Of a stretch of 11,030 bases of DNA, positions 7,058 to 11,030 are shown piece after piece. The stretch is from assembly GCA_045046905.1 (NCBI GenBank), contig JASFYU010000173.1, positions 1 to 11,030 on the forward strand, given 5' to 3'. Both the position numbers and the translations under genes were made by a program. Each line of letters opens with the position of its first letter. The stretch's first letter is position 1. This stretch comes from JASFYU01 sp045046905 (GTDB lineage Bacteria; Bacteroidota; Bacteroidia; Flavobacteriales; Flavobacteriaceae). The notes below the pieces were generated by a model, which was not told the DNA's origin, did no database searches, and was given only the letters and a program-made list of their open reading frames with translations.

Positions 7058-8548
7058 CTAGGTACGTTTCCAGAAATAAGGGGTCAATAAGATCAAGACA
7101 GTAAAGAGTTCGAGCCTACCGGCAAGCATTAAGAAGCCGCACCACCATTTTCCAAGAGCGGGCAGGCCGTTAAAATTACTTAGAGGATTGAGGATACCCA
7201 AGGCAGGACCTACATTACCTAAAGAAGAAGCGGCACCGCCTATGGCCGAGATAAAATCGAGCCCAAGGGCACCAAGTACCAATGCCCCAACAATAAAGAG
7301 CAGCATATACAGTACAAAAAACCCAATGATATTATAGACGATATGTTCTTTCACCGTTTTAGTATTATACCGCACGGGTATTACGGCATTAATATGCAGG
7401 GTTCTTTTGAATTCAAGAAGTCCGTTTTTGATAATCAACAAATGGCGCATGATTTTTATGCCGCCTGCCGTAGAACCCGCGGATCCCCCTAAGAACATCA
7501 AACCAAAAAAGAGAATGGTCAAAAAGGGTGTCCAGCTCGTAAAATCAGCCGAAACAAACCCCGTTGTGGTTATTACGGCTATGACCTGAAACAAGGCATG
7601 TCGAAATGAGCTTTCTCCTTCCCCTAAAACCATGGGGTGATAGTCAGAAACAGCAGCATCGGTTCTGAAATAAATAACCAGTGCTGCAATTATCGTAAAT
7701 GACAGTATAAAGCCAGCATAATACTTGAACTCCTCATCTTTTATTACACGTTGTAACTTTCCTTTAAAGGCAAAATAACTGAGCACAAAATTACTACCGG
7801 CCAAAAACATAAATAAAATAACAATGTACTGTATCAAAGGTTGATTGTTCCAATAGGCCAGACTTGCATTTTTTGTAGAAAACCCACCTGTAGACAAGGT
7901 AGCCATCGAATGATTGATGGCATCGAAAAAAGACATGCCCGCCAATTTCAACAATAAAGTCTCGGCCATGGTATACCCAAAATAAATCAACCACAGGCGT
8001 TTGGCGGTATCCGAAATCCTAGGATGCAATTTATCGGCACTGGGGCCTGGGGCTTCGGCGGCAAATAATTGCATTCCTCCAATACCTAATAAAGGTAATA
8101 TAGCTATAGCTAGAACAATAATCCCCATACCTCCTATCCAATGGGTCAGGCTTCTCCAGAAAAGAATTCCTTTTGGCAATGCTTCTATATCATCTAAAAT
8201 AGTGGCCCCCGTAGTGGTATAACCTGAAATAGTCTCAAAAAAAGCATTTGTCACATCAGGTATGGCACCAGAAAACAAATATGGGAGCATGCCAGAAATA
8301 GACATCACCACCCACCCAAAGGTCACGATAATATACCCTTCCTTACGTTTTACTTCCTTTTTATGCCCTCTTGTAGAGAACATGGCAAACACGCCAATGA
8401 ACATGGTAACAATGGCGGCCATAGTAATATCAAGAGTTACCCCATCTACATAAATACCGCTCAGCAGTGCAGCCAAGAGCATAAAGCCACCATTGCACAG
8501 CAAAAGCAGCCCCATTATGTGAATTATTATTTTGGAATTCAAGCCCAT
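7058..8548 (-). CDS. trkH: Trk-type potassium uptake channel subunit TrkH
   Basis: TrkH is the membrane pore of the Trk K+ uptake system; gating depends on the TrkA ring. The 496-residue protein (E. coli TrkH is 483) is built of the four pseudo-repeats of the SKT superfamily, each with a pore loop around a filter glycine: GYTTTGAT (109-116), ATLSTGGFS (216-224), VITTTGFVS (325-333) and ASSLGNVGP (440-448). Each carries the expected glycine (G114, G221, G330, G444). The conserved SLTHWIGGMG (133-142) and GGSAGSTAGGIKIMR (354-368) are present; the latter contains the intramembrane loop that obstructs the pore when closed. No residue of these motifs is missing. The start at 8548 lies one base after the trkA stop (TAG-T-ATG), so translation is almost certainly coupled and the two subunits are made together. 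The gene ends at 7058 with a weak hairpin after it. Confidence 0.96.
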   Translation of the reverse strand: MGLNSKIIIHIMGLLLLCNGGFMLLAALLSGIYVDGVTLDITMAAIVTMFIGVFAMFSTRGHKKEVKRKEGYIIVTFGWVVMSISGMLPYLFSGAIPDVTNAFFETISGYTTTGATILDDIEALPKGILFWRSLTHWIGGMGIIVLAIAILPLLGIGGMQLFAAEAPGPSADKLHPRISDTAKRLWLIYFGYTMAETLLLKLAGMSFFDAINHSMATLSTGGFSTKNASLAYWNNQPLIQYIVILFMFLAGSNFVLSYFAFKGKLQRVIKDEEFKYYAGFILSFTIIAALVIYFRTDAAVSDYHPMVLGEGESSFRHALFQVIAVITTTGFVSADFTSWTPFLTILFFGLMFLGGSAGSTAGGIKIMRHLLIIKNGLLEFKRTLHINAVIPVRYNTKTVKEHIVYNIIGFFVLYMLLFIVGALVLGALGLDFISAIGGAASSLGNVGPALGILNPLSNFNGLPALGKWWCGFLMLAGRLELFTVLILLTPYFWKRT

Positions 8549-8549
8549 A

Positions 8550-9899
8550 CTATAGGAACAATCTTTCTATTTTAGGAATAACACTGGGTAAACAGCAGAC
8601 CACTACACGATCACCCGCCTTAATTTCGAAACCTCCAAGGGCGATAACACCTTTATCATCACGAACAACACCGCCAATCGTGGCTGATTTCGGAAAATCG
8701 AGATCTCGAATTACGTTACCTGTCACCCTTGAATTCGGTTTTACGACAAACTCCAAAATCTCAGCATTTAAATTGTTCAATCGCATCAAGGCGACAACCT
8801 CACCTTTTCTAACATGTCTGAAGATATGGTTGGCGGCCAATAATTTTTTATTAATCAGGGTATCGATACCTATGGAATGTGACAGTTGAAAATAATCCAT
8901 ATTCTCGACTAGGGCAATGGTCTTTTTAATATGTTTTGACTTCGCCATCAAACACGACATAATATTGGTCTCGGAATTTCCGGTAACGGCAATGAAGGCA
9001 TCCATAGAATCCAAACTTTCTTCCTCAAGAAGCTCAACGTTTCTGCCATCACCATGAATTACCAAAGCGTTCGGAAGGTCATCGGCTAAATCAAAAGCTT
9101 TCTCCTTGTTCTTTTCAATGAGTTTGACATTGAATTTTTTTGCACAAAGATCTCTAGTCGCTTTAAAGCCCACTTTACTTCCACCCAAGATCATTACATT
9201 TTTTATATCCTCTTTCTTCTTTCCCGTTAGGTTGTATAGTTCGTCTACACCTTCTTTTGTAGTTATAAAATAGACTTGGTCACCCTCTTTAAAAACGGTA
9301 TCTCCACGTGGTATTACAGTGAACTGAGTTCCTGTTCGCTGCAGGGCAATGGGCATAAAATGAAGTTCAGGGAAAATAGTGGCCGCCTCTTTGACCATCT
9401 TGCCGACAAAAGGAGCGGTTTTTGGTAAAGAAACGCCAATCATAATCAACTTACCTTCCTCGAACTCGTAGGTATCGTTGAAAGCTGACTTGTTCAACAA
9501 CATCTGAATTTCAGTTGCAGCTAATTCCTCTGGCGAAATAAGTTCATCGATCCCTAATTCCGAAAACTTGATAAGCTCCTTATTGTCAATGAACTCTGTA
9601 TTCGAAACCCGAGCAACAGTTCTTTTACATCCTAGCTGTTTCGCCAACATACACAGGGTAATATTGGTGGTCTCCGATGATGTAACACCAATGACGAGGT
9701 CAGAATTATACACCTGGGCATCCTTAAGCATGGCAATAGAAGTAGCATCACCCTTTAATACCCTAATATCTAAATGGTTATCGGCATATGACAAACTTTC
9801 CTTGTTCGTATCAATCAAGGTGATGTCCTGAGATTCGTAAGAAAGTAATTTTGCTAAATGAAAGCCGACTTCACCTGCGCCTGCAATTATAATTTTCAT
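8550..9899 (-). CDS. trkA: Trk potassium uptake system regulatory subunit TrkA
   Basis: TrkA is the cytosolic nucleotide-binding subunit that assembles under TrkH and gates K+ entry. At 449 residues (E. coli 458) it has the full tandem arrangement: RCK-N 1 (about 1-125), RCK-C 1 (about 140-225), RCK-N 2 (about 232-350) and RCK-C 2 (about 367-449). The first Rossmann motif is GAGEVG (7-12) with acidic D30 in LID at the end of the second strand and GDA at 50-52, the pattern for NAD(H) binding. The second domain has GGSKVG (239-244) and E262 in LIE, so both sites could bind nucleotide. Downstream, trkH starts one base after the stop, forming a two-gene operon. The ATG at 9899 gives a start directly in the first beta strand (MKIIIAG), as is normal. 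The 390-bp upstream region holds a candidate promoter, paired TTGCAAAT sites and a hairpin, listed separately. Confidence 0.96.
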   Translation of the reverse strand: MKIIIAGAGEVGFHLAKLLSYESQDITLIDTNKESLSYADNHLDIRVLKGDATSIAMLKDAQVYNSDLVIGVTSSETTNITLCMLAKQLGCKRTVARVSNTEFIDNKELIKFSELGIDELISPEELAATEIQMLLNKSAFNDTYEFEEGKLIMIGVSLPKTAPFVGKMVKEAATIFPELHFMPIALQRTGTQFTVIPRGDTVFKEGDQVYFITTKEGVDELYNLTGKKKEDIKNVMILGGSKVGFKATRDLCAKKFNVKLIEKNKEKAFDLADDLPNALVIHGDGRNVELLEEESLDSMDAFIAVTGNSETNIMSCLMAKSKHIKKTIALVENMDYFQLSHSIGIDTLINKKLLAANHIFRHVRKGEVVALMRLNNLNAEILEFVVKPNSRVTGNVIRDLDFPKSATIGGVVRDDKGVIALGGFEIKAGDRVVVCCLPSVIPKIERLFL

Positions 9900-9926
9900 C
9901 TAATAAGGTAGTTGTTGTTTATAGCT

Positions 9927-9943
9927 TGAGAATAAAATTCTCA
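9927..9943. repeat. Perfect inverted repeat in the trkA leader
   Basis: TGAGAAT (9927-9933) is followed by AAA and then ATTCTCA (9937-9943), a perfect seven-base-pair inverted repeat. It lies 27 bases upstream of the trkA ATG. In RNA it would form a tight hairpin in the leader; in DNA it could be an operator. There is no T-tract after it, so it is not an intrinsic terminator. Confidence 0.6.
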
Positions 9944-10006
9944 GAGGATAACTAAAGAGAGGCGTCATTTTAGGCGCGATAGCTTTTTTACGGCTCATTT
10001 TGTAAA

Positions 10007-10029
10007 ATTTGCAAGTATTTAATTTGCAA
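10007..10029 (-). promoter_or_regulatory. Paired TTGCAAAT sites near the putative trkA transcription start
   Basis: Two identical octamers, ATTTGCAA on the plus strand (10007-10014 and 10022-10029), are separated by seven bases, a 15-base centre-to-centre period in direct orientation. They lie immediately downstream of the candidate trkA -7 box, around the expected transcription start. A repressor bound there would block initiation. The regulator is unknown and the repeat may be chance in AT-rich DNA. Confidence 0.35.
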
Positions 10030-10031
10030 CA

Positions 10032-10061
10032 CAAAATTACACAAATTTTCGGCATGCACGA
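10032..10061 (-). promoter_or_regulatory. Candidate promoter for trkA-trkH
   Basis: On the minus strand TAATTTTG (10032-10039) matches the Bacteroidetes -7 consensus TAnnTTTG exactly. Nineteen bases upstream lies TCG (10059-10061), one base off the -33 TTG. Transcription would start near 10025 and give a leader of about 125 bases before the trkA ATG, which includes the paired octamers and the hairpin at 9927-9943. Confidence 0.45.
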
Positions 10062-10089
10062 TAGAATATTCACCAAAACTGGCTATCGT
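10058..10089. repeat. Bulged hairpin in the trkA-menG gap
   Basis: ACGATAG (10058-10064) pairs with CTATCGT (10083-10089), and inside this CCA (10073-10075) pairs with TGG (10080-10082) around the loop AAAC. The result is a coaxial 7+3 base-pair stem with an eight-base bulge on one side. The left arm overlaps the -33 region of the candidate trkA promoter, so it could be an operator; it could also be part of a small transcript ending at the T-tract at 10171. Confidence 0.4.
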
Positions 10090-10160
10090 CAAGATATGCC
10101 CTTGGTATGTTAGTGAGCTAATTGGTTAGTAGAGTCATTGTTTGTACGTATGCGCTTATC

Positions 10161-10178
10161 AGAGGTGCTCTTTTTTTT
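10161..10178 (+). terminator. Short hairpin followed by eight T
   Basis: AGAG (10161-10164), the loop GTG and CTCT (10168-10171) form a small stem that runs into TTTTTTTT (10171-10178). The layout is that of an intrinsic terminator on the plus strand, but the stem is only four base pairs and no gene ends upstream on that strand. It may be a coincidence at the edge of the pyrimidine-rich stretch. Confidence 0.25.
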
Positions 10179-10266
10179 CTAACAGCTCTGTTCCTTTCTT
10201 TTTCCCGTGCTTCTTCTTTGTTCTTTTCTCCCTACTACACGCACTATTATTCATTTCAAAAAAAAG

Positions 10267-10274
10267 TATATTTG
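10267..10274 (+). promoter_or_regulatory. Bacteroidetes -7 box for menG/ubiE
   Basis: TATATTTG matches the Bacteroidetes -7 consensus TAnnTTTG exactly and lies 15 bases before the menG ATG at 10290. This predicts a leader of about ten bases, common in Flavobacteria. No TTG is found at the usual -33 distance; the upstream DNA is pyrimidine-rich instead. Confidence 0.5.
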
Positions 10275-10289
10275 TGCAAAATTACTAAA

Positions 10290-11030
10290 ATGGCTAAAAA
10301 AGTGATTCCGTATAAAGATTCTGAACTTGGAAAAAAAGAACAAATAACAAAAATGTTCGACGCCATTTCTAAGGAGTACGATGGTTTAAATCGGGTTATT
10401 TCTTTCGGAATCGACATAAAATGGAGAAAACGAGTGGTCAAAATCCTTGAGAAGAAGAAACCCAAAACTATTTTGGACGTTGCAACGGGAACCGGGGATT
10501 TGGCCATAAATTTAATACAAACTGGGGCTGAAAAAATTGTAGGTCTTGATATATCACCAGGAATGCTGGCGGTGGGCCAAAAGAAAATTCTAGAAAAAGA
10601 ATTGCAGGGCACCATTGAAATGATTGTTGGCGATAGTGAAAATCTCCCCTTCCCAGAGGATAATTTTGATGCGGTCACCGTAGCCTTTGGCGTGCGTAAC
10701 TTTGAGACTCTTGAAAAAGGGCTGGCAGAAATATATCGGGTACTTAAGCCCTCAGGAACTTTTATTGTACTGGAAACCGCCGTACCTACAAAGACCCCAT
10801 TCAAACAGGGGTATCATTTTTACACGACCTATATACTTCCTAAAATAGGTAGATTGTTCTCCAAAGACGATTCGGCATATGCTTATTTATCAGAATCTGC
10901 CTCGGTTTTCCCCCATGGTGAAGTATTCAACAATATTTTACGTAAAATCGGGTTTATAAATATAGAAAACAAACCCCAAACGTTCGGGGTTGCATCTATA
11001 TATATTGCCACAAAAGCTCATAATGGGCAT
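10290..11030 (+). CDS. ubiE: Demethylmenaquinone methyltransferase MenG/UbiE (3' end outside window)
   Basis: UbiE/MenG performs the SAM-dependent C-methylation that converts demethylmenaquinone to menaquinone, the last step of menaquinone synthesis, on the cytosolic face of the membrane. The 247 codons seen here carry every family mark: MFDAISKEYDGLNRVISFG (22-40), the SAM loop LDVATGTGDLA (62-72), GLDIS with D87, GDSENLPF (114-121), the UbiE/COQ5 signature AFGVRNFE (132-139), RVLKPSG (150-156), and YLSES...FP (199-208). The C-terminal GVASIYIATK is where the family normally ends, so the stop should lie only a few codons past the window; the reading frame is open at base 11030. Flavobacteria use menaquinone and not ubiquinone, so MenG is the real activity despite the ubiE symbol. 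A good -7 box lies 15 bases upstream. The gene is divergent from trkA. Confidence 0.95.
   Translation, partial: MAKKVIPYKDSELGKKEQITKMFDAISKEYDGLNRVISFGIDIKWRKRVVKILEKKKPKTILDVATGTGDLAINLIQTGAEKIVGLDISPGMLAVGQKKILEKELQGTIEMIVGDSENLPFPEDNFDAVTVAFGVRNFETLEKGLAEIYRVLKPSGTFIVLETAVPTKTPFKQGYHFYTTYILPKIGRLFSKDDSAYAYLSESASVFPHGEVFNNILRKIGFINIENKPQTFGVASIYIATKAHNGH

Larger units (their letters stand above)
9900..10289. other. Divergent intergenic region between trkA and menG
   Basis: This 390-bp gap separates the trkA and menG starts, which face away from each other. It contains, from left to right, a 17-base hairpin near the trkA start, paired ATTTGCAA sites, a candidate trkA promoter, a bulged hairpin, a short hairpin with T8, a pyrimidine-rich stretch (59 of 70 bases on the plus strand at 10171-10240) and a menG -7 box. 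The largest plausible open frame is a 19-codon stretch at 10054-10113, for which I see no support. No tRNA or recognised riboswitch is present. Confidence 0.7.

Noticed and set aside
9900..10031. A c-di-AMP or other riboswitch in the trkA leader, by analogy with K+ transporter genes in Firmicutes
   Set aside because: I see only one simple hairpin and none of the multi-helix architecture of a known riboswitch; such control is not established for Bacteroidetes trkA.
10054..10113. 19-codon open frame starting MHDRIF on the plus strand
   Set aside because: It is too short, has no recognisable upstream signal, and its sequence is explained by the hairpin at 10058-10089.
10256..10804. Open frame of 182 codons on the minus strand
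   Set aside because: It lies fully antisense to menG/ubiE, whose complete motif set identifies the real coding strand; the antisense product shows no recognisable domain.

Overview
The window looks like a chromosomal segment from a member of the Flavobacteriaceae (Bacteroidetes), probably a marine one. Four things point there: moderately low GC, start codons preceded by A-rich stretches rather than Shine-Dalgarno sequences, Bacteroidetes-type -7 boxes (TAnnTTTG) ahead of some genes, and a MenG/UbiE methyltransferase of the menaquinone type next to a trkA-trkH pair. The genus is not resolved, and the assignment rests on protein character and promoter style, not on a search.

Layout. Positions 36-671 (minus) encode RsmG, a 16S rRNA methyltransferase. 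A membrane fatty acid desaturase (792-1892) diverges from it and is followed on the same strand by a class I aspartate-type aminotransferase (2068-3255) that ends in a clear intrinsic terminator. A run of minus-strand genes follows: a bestrophin-type anion channel (3385-4407), the 23S rRNA m6A1618 methyltransferase RlmF (4662-5618), a secreted serine hydrolase of the class C beta-lactamase/esterase fold (5712-6818), and the potassium uptake pair TrkH (7058-8548) and TrkA (8550-9899). After a 390-bp divergent intergenic region, menG/ubiE begins at 10290 on the plus strand and runs off the window end without a stop codon.

How the genes relate. trkA and trkH are one transcription unit: one base separates them, and their products are the cytosolic nucleotide-binding gate and the membrane pore of one K+ uptake system. 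The other genes are individual housekeeping or accessory functions: two rRNA base modifications, membrane lipid desaturation, amino acid transamination, anion conductance and menaquinone synthesis. The serine hydrolase is the least ordinary gene. It is visibly more AT-rich than the genes around it, has hairpin or repeat-like sequence on both sides, and its substrate cannot be read from the sequence.

I see no phage, transposase, CRISPR array, rRNA, tRNA, toxin-antitoxin pair or defence cluster. No undescribed multi-gene system is evident. The most interesting unexplained signals are non-coding: paired TTGCAAAT sites and a perfect hairpin ahead of trkA, a bulged hairpin and a T8 tract in the trkA-menG gap, a long hairpin between the serine hydrolase and rlmF, and a repeat-like stretch upstream of the serine hydrolase.
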